Part shown: piece by piece, positions 7,243-13,885 of the stretch
How positions within the stretch are numbered: the stretch's first letter is position 1
Layout of the letters: every line of letters starts with the position of its first letter
Source: Patescibacteria group bacterium
GTDB lineage: Bacteria; Patescibacteriota; Minisyncoccia; Phycocordibacterales; Phycocordibacteraceae
Reading direction: 5' to 3'
Assembly: GCA_029260935.1 (NCBI GenBank)
Contig: JAJDCJ010000012.1
Span: 1 to 33,314 of the forward strand
Length of the DNA: 33,314 bases
Made by a program: the position numbers and the translations under genes
Notes under the pieces: model-generated
The model's database searches: none
What the model saw: only the letters and a program-made list of their open reading frames with translations
Told to the model about the DNA's origin: nothing

Positions 7243-9432
7243 ATGCACGACATATTCCTTACACCATATGACCCGCAGGCAACTGAAGGTGCTATTTATA
7301 AAAAATGGGAAGAAAGTGGCTATTTCAACCCCGATAATTTGCCCCCAGTAAACGGCTCACCACGGACTGAGCCGTTTAGTATCGTACTTCCCCCACCAAA
7401 CGTAACGGGAGTTCTTCATATTGGTCATGCGTACGAAGATTCTCTTCAGGACGTCGTAATTCGTTATCAAAGAATGCGCGGGAAAAAAGTACTATGGGTC
7501 CCAGGGACTGATTCAGCCGCCATTGCAACCCAAGCACGTGTTGAAAAAAATATTCAAAAAGAAGAAGGGAAAAACCGACACGACCTAGGACGTGAAGAGT
7601 TAGTGCGACGAGTTTCTGAATTTGCAAAAAATAGCGAAAACACCATTTTAAATCAAATTCGGAAAATGGGGGCTTCGCTCGACTGGAGCCGATATGCATA
7701 CACCATGGACGAGAAGCGGTACCGAGCTGTTATGGAAGCATTTATACGAATGTTTAACACTGGTCTTATTTATCGAGGACACCGTATCATTAATTGGGAC
7801 TCCAAGGGACAAACCACCATTTCTGATGATGAAGTTGTATACAAAGAGGAGAAATCTAAGTTTTACTATTTCCAATACGGGCCATTTGTGATTGGCACTG
7901 CTCGTCCTGAAACAAAGTTTGGTGACAAATATGTGGTCATACATCCGGATGATAAACGCTATAAAGAGTATGAGCACGGTCAAAAAATTGAACTTGAATG
8001 GATAAACGGACCCATTACCGCAACAGTCATAAAAGATGAAGCCTCTGATCCTGAAATAGGTTCAGGTGTTATGACTATTACCCCATGGCACTCACAAGTA
8101 GATTTTGAGCTGGCTGAAAAACATAATTTAGAAAAAGAACAGATAATTGACCAATACGGGAAACTTCTCCCTATCGCCCAAGAATTCGCAGGAATGAAAA
8201 TAACCGAGGCACGAGAAAAAATTGTAGAGAAGCTGCATAAGAAAGGTCTTTTGGTAAAAATAGACGAAAACTACGTTCACAACATTTCCACTTCAGAAAG
8301 AACGGGGGTAACTATAGAACCCCAAATAATGGAACAGTGGTTTGTTGGCGTTGATAAACCTTTTATCATTCCCCACTCTGAAATCCCTGGTATTGAAAGT
8401 GGTTCGGAAACAACCTTAAAGAAAGTGATGCGCATGGCGGTTGAAAGTGGCGCAATACAAATACCACAAGAACGTTTCAAAAAGATTTACTTTCATTGGA
8501 TAAACAACTTGAATGATTGGAATATATCTCGACAAATTTGGTTTGGGCACCGTATACCTATTTGGTACAAGAGTGGAGAAATAAAAGCACAAGTTGATTC
8601 ACCGGGTGCAGGTTGGGAGCAAGACCCCGACGTTTTGGATACGTGGTTCTCTTCTGCGTTGTGGACATTTTCAACGCTCGGCTGGCCTGAAAAAACAACG
8701 GACATAGAAACATATCACCCTACTTCGTTCATGTCACCAGCATACGAGATTTTACCTCTCTGGGTGTCACGAATGATTCTCATGAGCGGTTTTCATCTCG
8801 GACAGATTCCTTTCCGTACTGTAATGATTCACGGTTTGGTTCGTGATAAACAAGGACGAAAGTTTAGTAAATCGCTAGGAAATGGTATTGACCCGTTGGA
8901 CCTTATAGAAAAGTACGGCGCCGATGCAGTTCGTATGGGTTTGTTAGTTGGTACTGCAATTGGTAACGATATTAGTTTTGATGAACAAAAAGTAAAAGGG
9001 TACAAAAACTTCGCAAACAAGCTTTGGAACATTACACGATTTACTTTGGAGGCCACAGAGAAACTTGATATATCAAGTTTCTCTGTGGGTAAGGTGTCTG
9101 AACAAGATAAAAAAATACTTGAAAAACTCAATGACACTGTTAAAGATGTTACTAAAGATTTGGAAGGCTCTAAGTATCACCTTGCCGCAGAGAAAATATA
9201 CCACTACATCTGGCATGAGCTGGCTGACAAAATTATTGAGGAGTCAAAGCCCATTCTTAATGGCGACAATACACAAGAAAAACTTTCACGACAGCACACA
9301 CTTTATATACTCCTTACGGTATCGCTCAAAATGTTGCACCCGTTTATGCCGTTTGTGACCGAAGAAATCTGGCAACACCTTCCTGAAAAAGAAACCGAGC
9401 TCTTAATGGTAGCTGGGTGGCCCACACACTAA
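7243..9432 (+). CDS. valS: Valine--tRNA ligase
   Basis: A 729-residue class Ia synthetase that charges tRNA-Val. Seen: PPPNVTG with the HIGH motif (LHIGHA, residues 59-62), the CP1 editing domain (about 165-410), WNISRQIWFGHRIPIW, DPDVLDTWFSSALWTFSTLGWP, and the KMSKS loop as KFSKSLGN near residue 540, followed by the anticodon-binding domain. It ends right after that domain (PFVTEEIWQHLP...GWPTH) and lacks the C-terminal tRNA-binding coiled coil of longer bacterial ValRS, which usually exceed 850 residues. Two palindromes are embedded in frame: at 7349-7378, just before the HIGH region, and at 9053-9088, in the linker to the anticodon domain. A leaderless start is likely. Confidence 0.96.
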   Translation: MHDIFLTPYDPQATEGAIYKKWEESGYFNPDNLPPVNGSPRTEPFSIVLPPPNVTGVLHIGHAYEDSLQDVVIRYQRMRGKKVLWVPGTDSAAIATQARVEKNIQKEEGKNRHDLGREELVRRVSEFAKNSENTILNQIRKMGASLDWSRYAYTMDEKRYRAVMEAFIRMFNTGLIYRGHRIINWDSKGQTTISDDEVVYKEEKSKFYYFQYGPFVIGTARPETKFGDKYVVIHPDDKRYKEYEHGQKIELEWINGPITATVIKDEASDPEIGSGVMTITPWHSQVDFELAEKHNLEKEQIIDQYGKLLPIAQEFAGMKITEAREKIVEKLHKKGLLVKIDENYVHNISTSERTGVTIEPQIMEQWFVGVDKPFIIPHSEIPGIESGSETTLKKVMRMAVESGAIQIPQERFKKIYFHWINNLNDWNISRQIWFGHRIPIWYKSGEIKAQVDSPGAGWEQDPDVLDTWFSSALWTFSTLGWPEKTTDIETYHPTSFMSPAYEILPLWVSRMILMSGFHLGQIPFRTVMIHGLVRDKQGRKFSKSLGNGIDPLDLIEKYGADAVRMGLLVGTAIGNDISFDEQKVKGYKNFANKLWNITRFTLEATEKLDISSFSVGKVSEQDKKILEKLNDTVKDVTKDLEGSKYHLAAEKIYHYIWHELADKIIEESKPILNGDNTQEKLSRQHTLYILLTVSLKMLHPFMPFVTEEIWQHLPEKETELLMVAGWPTH
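7349..7378. repeat. Coding hairpin in valS, 11-bp stem with 8-nt loop
   Basis: TAAACGGCTCA and TGAGCCGTTTA are exact reverse complements around an 8-nt loop. They encode VNGSPRTEPF just before the conserved PFSIVLPPPNVTG block. The extra residues sit in a variable surface linker. Confidence 0.75.
9053..9088. repeat. Perfect 36-bp palindrome inside valS
   Basis: Half-site CCACAGAGAAACTTGATA followed directly by its exact reverse complement, 18 bp per arm with no spacer. It is in frame and encodes TEKLDISSFSVG between the catalytic body and the anticodon-binding helices, a tolerant linker. Confidence 0.92.
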
Positions 9433-9445
9433 GTATGGTCTAGTC

Positions 9446-9484
9446 ATGTTCTATCTGTATGTTTTAAAAAGTAAAAACCTGTAA
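9446..9484 (+). pseudogene. Possible remnant of a GIY-YIG endonuclease start
   Basis: Twelve codons from an ATG to TAA read MFYLYVLKSKNL. The MFYxYVLKS pattern is the typical opening of small GIY-YIG endonuclease-domain proteins. Nothing of the rest of the domain remains before the prsW promoter. Either a decayed fragment or chance: the match is short, so confidence is low. Confidence 0.3.
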
Positions 9485-9493
9485 TTTTCGCGA

Positions 9494-9499
9494 TACAAT
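9494..9499 (+). promoter_or_regulatory. -10 element of the prsW-like gene, probable leaderless start
   Basis: TACAAT sits six bases before the ATG (TACAATAGAGTCATG), the spacing expected if the transcript starts at the start codon. No ribosome binding site is seen. Confidence 0.45.
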
Positions 9500-9505
9500 A
9501 GAGTC

Positions 9506-10222
9506 ATGCTCAACATAGAAGCAGTTTCTCTCGCGTTCCTTTTTGGATTTGTCCCTATTTTAATATGGCTTATTTTTTGGCTCTTCCAAGACTTAAAGCA
9601 TCCTGAGCCAAAACGCTTGATTGCACTTACCTTTTTAGTGGGGATGCTTTCGGTATTCCTTGTTATTCCTCTGCAAAAAATTGCTGCAAACCAGCTTCCT
9701 ATAGGATTTCTTTTGATTCTCATTTGGGCTGCAATTGAAGAGGGAATGAAATTCTTTGTGGTATGGCTTGTTGTACTTCATAGCACTGCCGTTGATGAAC
9801 CTATTGATATCCCTATTTATATGATTACCGCAGCGCTCGGGTTTGCTGCACTTGAAAATACACTCTTTTTACTTACACCCCTTTCAGGTGGTGATCTACT
9901 ACAAGGGTTGGTTACCGGAAATTTGCGGTTTATTGGCGCTACATTAATTCATGTACTTTCTTCAGCTGTTATTGGTGGGGCATTAGCGTTTGCGTTCTTT
10001 AAAAGCAAGTCTCGGAAATTTGTGTACGGCACGATTGGAGTTATCCTCGCGGTGTCGTTGCACACTCTATTTAACTTATCTATAATCAATACAGACGCAA
10101 GTTTGTTGTTGATTGTTTTCTCTGGCGTATGGGTGGGAATTGTATTCCTTCTCCTTGCTCTTGAGAAAATAAAACTCATTACACGACCGGCGTGGTGGGA
10201 AAAAGCATCTATTAAAAAATAA
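9506..10222 (+). CDS. PrsW-family intramembrane metalloprotease
   Basis: A 238-residue polytopic membrane protein of the PrsW (M82) family, intramembrane proteases of the broader CPBP/ABI group. Seen: eight or so hydrophobic segments, the glutamate pair in IEEGMKFF (Glu78, Glu79), FAALENTLFLL, RFIGATLIHVLSSA and LHTLFNLS, which together supply the Glu, Asn and His residues expected at the active site. In Bacillus PrsW cuts an anti-sigma factor, but no sigma/anti-sigma pair is present here, so the substrate is unknown. A -10 element lies just before the ATG. Hsp20 follows after 14 nt on the same strand, suggesting a joint stress-related transcript. Confidence 0.85.
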   Translation: MLNIEAVSLAFLFGFVPILIWLIFWLFQDLKHPEPKRLIALTFLVGMLSVFLVIPLQKIAANQLPIGFLLILIWAAIEEGMKFFVVWLVVLHSTAVDEPIDIPIYMITAALGFAALENTLFLLTPLSGGDLLQGLVTGNLRFIGATLIHVLSSAVIGGALAFAFFKSKSRKFVYGTIGVILAVSLHTLFNLSIINTDASLLLIVFSGVWVGIVFLLLALEKIKLITRPAWWEKASIKK

Positions 10223-10236
10223 CGTTTAATACTACT

Positions 10237-10716
10237 ATGGCAAAAAAACCTTCTTTCTTTGACCGACTCACTGGAACTCAATACGAAGATAATTTTGATT
10301 CTTTTGAAGAAGAGACCCCTTCACATGTGGAGGTAAAAAGCGCTGCACAGCCGGCACACACAGAGGTGGCACACGAAGAGCAAGGAGAAGCACAACTAAC
10401 CGTTGATGTGTATCAAAATGAAGATGAAATCGTCATTCGTGCACTTGTCGCAGGCGTACGCCCTGACGATTTAGATGTTTCAATAACACGTGACTTAGTT
10501 ACTATCGCTGGTAAGCGAATAGAGCAGAAAGAAGTGACTGAAGAAGATTATGTATACCGCGAACTATTCTGGGGTGCGTTTTCCAGATCTATTGTACTTC
10601 CCGCTGAAATTGATGTTGACGCGGCAATAGCAAATGAAAAACATGGACTGCTGACCATTACCCTACCGAAGTTAACCAAAGACCGCCAAACAAAACTCAA
10701 AGTGAAAGGAACATAA
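10237..10716 (+). CDS. Small heat shock protein, Hsp20 family
   Basis: A 159-residue alpha-crystallin-domain chaperone that binds unfolding proteins without ATP. An acidic, disordered N-terminal arm (about 1-45, EEETPSHVEV) precedes the domain: LTVDVYQNEDEIVIRALVAGVRPDDLDVSI, then VTIAGKR, YRELFWGAFSRSIVLP and the closing GLLTITLPK. The length is ordinary for bacterial class A small Hsps. It follows the PrsW-like gene by 14 nt and is closed by a strong terminator at 10719-10746. No ROSE-type or CIRCE element is apparent upstream, consistent with expression from the prsW promoter. Confidence 0.93.
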   Translation: MAKKPSFFDRLTGTQYEDNFDSFEEETPSHVEVKSAAQPAHTEVAHEEQGEAQLTVDVYQNEDEIVIRALVAGVRPDDLDVSITRDLVTIAGKRIEQKEVTEEDYVYRELFWGAFSRSIVLPAEIDVDAAIANEKHGLLTITLPKLTKDRQTKLKVKGT

Positions 10717-10718
10717 TA

Positions 10719-10746
10719 AAAAAAACCCGCTCACGCGGGTTTTTTT
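10719..10746. terminator. Intrinsic terminator after hsp20, shared with convergent mini-gene
   Basis: AAAAAAACCCGC, loop TCAC, GCGGGTTTTTTT. Strong GC stem with A and T tracts on both sides, so it serves hsp20 on plus and the 43-residue gene on minus. Confidence 0.93.
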
Positions 10747-10748
10747 AT

Positions 10749-10880
10749 TTATACTACTGCGTTCTCACAAATCAACCTTGCTTTGCTTCTAGATACTTCA
10801 GCTTCTTTCATTACTCTTTTGATACACGGACCTAAATTTTCTTCACCACTAAAAAATTGAAAAGCTTCTGGTTTTGACAT
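10749..10880 (-). CDS. 43-residue protein, function unknown (below ORF-track cutoff)
   Basis: ATG at 10880 to TAA at 10749, beginning MSKPEAFQFFSGEENLGP and ending RLICENAVV. It has two cysteines (Cys19, Cys38) and mixed charge, with no membrane helix. The stop lies directly against the bidirectional terminator at 10719-10746, which would end its transcript. That placement and a normal ATG are the main support. No family recognised. Confidence 0.5.
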   Translation of the reverse strand: MSKPEAFQFFSGEENLGPCIKRVMKEAEVSRSKARLICENAVV

Positions 10881-10966
10881 GGAATTTATTTTTTATTGAT
10901 ACTACTTTTTTATACCATGCCATATATAAAAATACGCCACGTTATGCACCTTTTACCTGAAAATTG

Positions 10967-11578
10967 CTAGATTTTCCTCAATAAAGCTAGTAATTCAGGG
11001 AAATCTCTCCCGTTTATATGCTTGTAGCCGTCCAAAGCAAGTAGATGCGCATTGGGGATTTTTTCCTTATAACTCTGTAGTGCGTCAATGGACACCACAG
11101 GATCGTCTTTACTATGGAATAAATACACCGACTCTATATTTTGTTCTATCCGCGAAAGATCATCACTCAGGGTAAAATCAAACCCTTTCGCTTCAATTGC
11201 AAATGGTGCAGCAACTGACACGAGTGCTTTAACTTTTTTAGACGGTATATTTTCGGAGAGATATTTCATTAAAAATAATCCACCGAGAGAGTGCCCAATT
11301 ACGATCAGGTTATCCTCAAGAAGGTTGAGTGTCTTTTCAAAAATAACCTTCCACTCTTCATAATGAGGCCGATCAGGAAAAGGCATACGGGGTGAGAATA
11401 CTTCAAAATGTTCCCCGAGATCATCCTGCAGTGCCGATTTCCACCCTACTCCACATCGTATGCGGTCAAGTGAAATAGTAAACGTTTCTAATGACTCAAG
11501 GAAGTTACCCTGATCAAGGAGCGCATAGGAACCTCCTCCATGGAGCGCAAGTATGTGTTGTTTTTTAGTTGTTGTCAT
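10967..11578 (-). CDS. Alpha/beta hydrolase (RBBP9/YdeN-like serine hydrolase)
   Basis: A 203-residue alpha/beta-hydrolase fold protein. Seen: the oxyanion strand ILALHGGGSY near residues 9-18, the nucleophile elbow GHSLGG with Ser97, an acid residue in FHSKDDPVV around 155-162, and the catalytic histidine in GYKHIN near 187. Size and motif spacing match the small single-domain RBBP9/YdeN group of serine hydrolases. The substrate is unknown. Esterase or amidase activity is expected from the triad. It has no signal peptide and sits alone on the minus strand, with short gaps to neighbours on both sides. Confidence 0.85.
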   Translation of the reverse strand: MTTTKKQHILALHGGGSYALLDQGNFLESLETFTISLDRIRCGVGWKSALQDDLGEHFEVFSPRMPFPDRPHYEEWKVIFEKTLNLLEDNLIVIGHSLGGLFLMKYLSENIPSKKVKALVSVAAPFAIEAKGFDFTLSDDLSRIEQNIESVYLFHSKDDPVVSIDALQSYKEKIPNAHLLALDGYKHINGRDFPELLALLRKI

Positions 11579-11610
11579 AGTGAGTCAGCTCTATACGGCA
11601 AGATTTTTTA

Positions 11611-11769
11611 TTAACTGAGAAAAGGTTTTGACCCTCCACACTTTGTACATTTTTCGTACCATACTCCCAAAATCATACTATCTTTTTCCCCACTCCACGT
11701 ATGATTTCCTTCTTTTGCGCATGCCTGCCCAGGAATAACGTTCTCTGGTTGCAAAAATGCCTCAAACAT
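11611..11769 (-). CDS. 52-residue zinc-ribbon-like mini-protein
   Basis: ATG at 11769 to TAA at 11611, not in the track. It contains Cys17 and His23 in PGQACAKEGNHTW, and a CTKCGG knuckle (Cys41, Cys44) after GVWYEK. The pattern C-x5-H ... C-x2-C-G could bind one zinc. The sequence composition is protein-like throughout. A TATACT sequence lies about ten bases before the ATG, so the transcript may have little or no leader. It lies between the hydrolase gene and the tRNA-Arg element. Function unknown. Confidence 0.55.
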   Translation of the reverse strand: MFEAFLQPENVIPGQACAKEGNHTWSGEKDSMILGVWYEKCTKCGGSKPFLS

Positions 11770-11808
11770 ATATTCATATAGTATACGTTCTGAATGGATA
11801 TCGTAAAG

Positions 11809-11906
11809 TGGTGCCCCACCAGGAATCCCCTATGGGCCGGGACATACTGGTACACATCAGTATGTCCTTCGCTTCCTGACACACGCAAAGCAGTTTGCGT
11901 GTTGTG
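11809..11906 (-). mobile_element. tRNA-Arg-associated mini-element with tRNA 3'-end copy
   Basis: Downstream of tRNA-Arg (minus strand) come a hairpin (ACACGCAAA stem, 11881-11902), the string GTCAGGAAGCGAAGGAC, a second hairpin with a 10-bp perfect stem (GGACATACTG arm, 11840-11867), and then 11809-11827, a 19/20 match to the tRNA's own 3' end including CCA (one C missing). The same layout and the GTsAGGAAG...CGAAGGAC core occur downstream of tRNA-Phe, so this appears to be a shortened member of the same family. No gene is encoded. Confidence 0.65.
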
Positions 11907-11981
11907 TGGTGCCCCCACCAGGAATCGAACCCAGATTTTCTCCTTAGGACGGAGCTGCTCTATCCATTGAGCTACAGGGGC
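11907..11981 (-). tRNA. tRNA-Arg (CCT)
   Basis: Cloverleaf with acceptor GCCCCTG/TGGGGGC (two G-U pairs), D arm GCTC/GAGC, anticodon loop GTCCTAA (anticodon CCT, arginine AGG), T loop TTCGATT, discriminator A and an encoded CCA. The anticodon stem has one mismatch at its outer pair. Its 3' 20 nt are partially repeated about 80 bp downstream. Confidence 0.93.
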
Positions 11982-12006
11982 ATTTATATGTTGTACACTA
12001 TTGTAT

Positions 12007-12336
12007 ATGAATGAGCAAAGAAAAAAAGCACCCCCAAGCATAGATGAGGTTTATAAATTAGCAAGAGACAACAACCGCATGCTTCATGCAATGCGCCGAA
12101 GTGCGTTGATTGGAGGTATTGTTAAGTTCGTGTTTTGGATTGCATTATTTTTTGTCCTACCATACGTTATCTTTGTTATCTACCTTCAGCCCTATCTTAC
12201 TAACATTCAGTCTGCCTACAGCGACTTCAACAACACTGTGGACACAGTCGGTCAGACAGCAGATGATCTCAAGAACGTCAGGGATAATATCCCCAATTTT
12301 GGTGACTTTTTTGGCAGATTTGGAGGAGAGAATTAG
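12007..12336 (+). CDS. Single-span membrane protein with coiled-coil-like tail, function unknown
   Basis: A 109-residue protein from the ATG at 12007. The track's TTG at 12001 is less likely, because TACACT ends seven bases before the ATG and would give a leaderless transcript. A basic, cytoplasmic N terminus (NEQRKKAPPSIDEVYKLARDNNRMLHAMRRSA) leads into one membrane helix around 38-60 (VKFVFWIALFFVLPYVIFVIYL). The rest is a hydrophilic helix with DFNNTVDTVGQTADDLKNV, ending in a Gly/Phe-rich tail. Similar small membrane proteins occur in CPR genomes, but I cannot name a family. It stands between tRNA-Arg and tRNA-Phe. Confidence 0.65.
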   Translation: MNEQRKKAPPSIDEVYKLARDNNRMLHAMRRSALIGGIVKFVFWIALFFVLPYVIFVIYLQPYLTNIQSAYSDFNNTVDTVGQTADDLKNVRDNIPNFGDFFGRFGGEN

Positions 12337-12398
12337 ATGGTAATTTGAGTGGTTTTTGGTAGAATATGGAAGCAAACGTGGTATTATACTCCTCGTTT

Positions 12399-12475
12399 GC
12401 CGAGGTAGCTCAGTTGGTTAGAGCACTGGTTTGAAGAACCAGGTGTCGGCGGTTCGAGCCCGCCCCTCGGCACCA
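12399..12475 (+). tRNA. tRNA-Phe (GAA)
   Basis: Cloverleaf with acceptor GCCGAGG/CCTCGGC, D arm GCTC...GAGC, anticodon stem CTGGT/ACCAG with loop TTGAAGA (anticodon GAA, phenylalanine), T arm GCGGG-type with TTCGAGC loop, discriminator A and encoded CCA. A TATTATACT promoter-like sequence lies shortly upstream. Nineteen nucleotides of its 3' end recur 222 bp downstream. Confidence 0.96.
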
Positions 12476-12715
12476 CATAAAAGAGCCGTATGCGAGTAGC
12501 ATACGGTAATTTTATTTGTGGCCGTGAGGAAGGGTTCGAAGGACGGAGGCGGTATACAAGACGAGGAGGCACGACGAGTGCTTGTCGCCTCACCTGTCTT
12601 CGCAGGGGCACACGCTTCCTGCTGTCGCATGTGCCGGGTCGAGAGCACTTAGTATTTTTCGAAACGAAGTGAGAAAAATATTTAGTGACTCGTGACCGAG
12701 CCCGCCCCTCGGCAC
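12476..12715 (+). mobile_element. tRNA-Phe-associated gene-less element ending in a 19-nt tRNA copy
   Basis: From the tRNA CCA the segment holds a terminator-like hairpin (12486-12506), the core GTGAGGAAGGGTTCGAAGGAC, nested stems around GGCACGAC...GTCGCC, a hairpin at about 12607-12635 with loop TTCCTGCTGTC, another AT-rich hairpin, and finally CGAGCCCGCCCCTCGGCAC at 12697-12715. That 19-mer is an exact copy of 12456-12474, the tRNA T-loop to 3' end. The tRNA-Ser element shares the core, the loop and the arrangement. No ORF here looks coding. Direct repeats at a tRNA 3' end are what site-specific integration would leave, but no integrase is present. Confidence 0.7.
12486..12506 (+). terminator. 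Terminator-like hairpin of tRNA-Phe
   Basis: CCGTATGC, loop GAGTA, GCATACGG, followed by TAATTTTATT. An 8-bp perfect stem with a U-rich tail just after the tRNA. The hairpin and its flanks (12471-12517) are repeated exactly at 15185-15231. Confidence 0.7.
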
Positions 12716-12746
12716 AGATTGAAACTTCGTCCAAAGATAGGGCGGA

Positions 12747-12775
12747 ACCAGCGCGTGCCACAGGCACGCGCTGGT
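12747..12775. repeat. GC-rich perfect hairpin, 13-bp stem
   Basis: ACCAGCGCGTGCC, loop ACA, GGCACGCGCTGGT. It lies between the tRNA-Phe element and inverted-repeat arm A and belongs to a roughly 500-bp tract (12476-12981) without genes that consists almost entirely of palindromes. There is no T-run, so it is not a standard terminator. Confidence 0.8.
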
Positions 12776-12782
12776 GCGTTAT

Positions 12783-12981
12783 ATCGCGCGCGCTCACCCG
12801 CCTCCGCTAGCGCTCCAGCGGAACCTCAGAGCACCATTCTTTTTGCTTTTCCTTTTTCAAAAACCCGCCGACAAAAAATGAGGAAAGCGGAAAAAAGAAT
12901 GGTGCTCTTCGGTGACACTCGAGACACGGCGTTGTGGTGGGGGCAACGCCGTGTTTCGCTTTTAATTAAAGACTTTCCAAA
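12783..12981. repeat. Inverted-repeat arm A (about 200 bp, composite hairpins)
   Basis: Pairs with 14932-15140 in inverted orientation. Ordered parts: a GC-rich outer end (CGCGCTCACCCGCCTCCGCT), a 77-bp hairpin (12830-12906, ends AGCACCATTC/GAATGGTGCT), a GTGACxCTCGAGA-type spacer, a hairpin with stem ACACGGCGTTG (12924-12954), then an AT-rich inner end that overlaps the last six codons of the GNAT-like gene. The inner hairpin can also act as that gene's terminator-like structure. In arm B the flanks are inverted, while both hairpins keep the plus-strand orientation. Confidence 0.85.
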
Positions 12982-13852
12982 CATACCCTTCAGGAAAAGT
13001 TTTTCTAGAATCTTTGTATAGCTCACAGGCATACACTGGATTAATCTTTGCGTTATTTAAAAACTGCTTCTTAAATTCATTATTAATCGCTCCAATGTAT
13101 AATCCTTCAATACCTTTTTCATAAAGCATTTTTGCACGTTCAACAAACGTGAAAACTCCGAGCTGAGTATATCCCCGTAAAATCTTATTTATTGGGCCAA
13201 TCCAGTTATCATCTAATGCTGGCACCGAAAACGTAATAGCAATGACTTTTGTTTCATCCATCACAACACCACCTAAGACGTTTTCGTTATTTTGATACAA
13301 TTCTAGAAAACGAAAATCGTTTTCTATTTTTGCATGTTTATTTTGTACTTCGGTTCTAGTAGTACTCCATTCATTAATAAAATTCTCAATGTTTTTTGAA
13401 AGTGCAGGAGTATAAGGCACATATTTTAAATGCGGATGTGTATTTACACATTTCTTGTACTTCCTTCTAACATCACTGCTTTCCAGAAGTGCAATTTCTT
13501 TTAATGGCAAAAACACATCCTCACCTTCTACATAAAAAGCTTTTTCTTTTGGAGGTCTCGAAGCTTCGTTTACACCGATATAAGTTGGAGTAAAGTGTTC
13601 CATTACTGCTTCCTTCATTCGATTGCTTGGGTAATCAAAAAGAAAGCGTATTTCATCTAACTCTTTTTTATAAACAAATAGTATTTTTTCTTTTTCAAAC
13701 TCTGCGAAGCAAAGCTCTTTTCCGTGATGGGTAAGCCACGTGTTGAGCGTATATGGAGAGAAAAAGAATAGAGGTAAAAAAAGATGTTTTTCTAAGTAGG
13801 TTTGTAGTTCTTGGTGTATAGATTTCTCGTGTAGTTTTTTAATAACAAGCAT
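12962..13852 (-). CDS. GNAT-superfamily-like protein (DUF2156-like), tentative
   Basis: A 296-residue protein with two apparent halves. The C-terminal half resembles GNAT/DUF2156-type acyltransferases: NVLGGVVMDETKVIAITF, then GYTQLGVFTFVERAKMLYEKGIEGLYIGA and the ending LNNAKINPVYACELYK, the usual place for acceptor-side contacts. The N-terminal half is divergent. Such proteins transfer acyl or aminoacyl groups in lipid or peptidoglycan modification, but the substrate cannot be inferred. The final codons (W-K-V-F-N-stop) and the following DNA are part of inverted-repeat arm A, and a copy of these codons appears non-coding in arm B. Confidence 0.5.
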   Translation of the reverse strand: MLVIKKLHEKSIHQELQTYLEKHLFLPLFFFSPYTLNTWLTHHGKELCFAEFEKEKILFVYKKELDEIRFLFDYPSNRMKEAVMEHFTPTYIGVNEASRPPKEKAFYVEGEDVFLPLKEIALLESSDVRRKYKKCVNTHPHLKYVPYTPALSKNIENFINEWSTTRTEVQNKHAKIENDFRFLELYQNNENVLGGVVMDETKVIAITFSVPALDDNWIGPINKILRGYTQLGVFTFVERAKMLYEKGIEGLYIGAINNEFKKQFLNNAKINPVYACELYKDSRKTFPEGYVWKVFN

Positions 13853-13885
13853 AGAGACTGTTTAGAATTTTAAATTGACAACCGA

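Noticed and set aside
11673-12041. 122-residue minus-strand ORF
   Set aside because: It spans tRNA-Arg and its element. The 52-residue zinc-ribbon frame at 11611-11769 fits the region better.
12399-12715. Conventional integrative element at tRNA-Phe
   Set aside because: No integrase, excisionase or cargo gene lies between the repeats. I therefore describe it as a gene-less element with unknown mobilisation.
12384-13021. Several ORFs over the tRNA-Phe downstream tract
   Set aside because: They read through the tRNA, hairpins and inverted repeats, with low-complexity Arg/Ser/Pro translations. None has a plausible start or domain.
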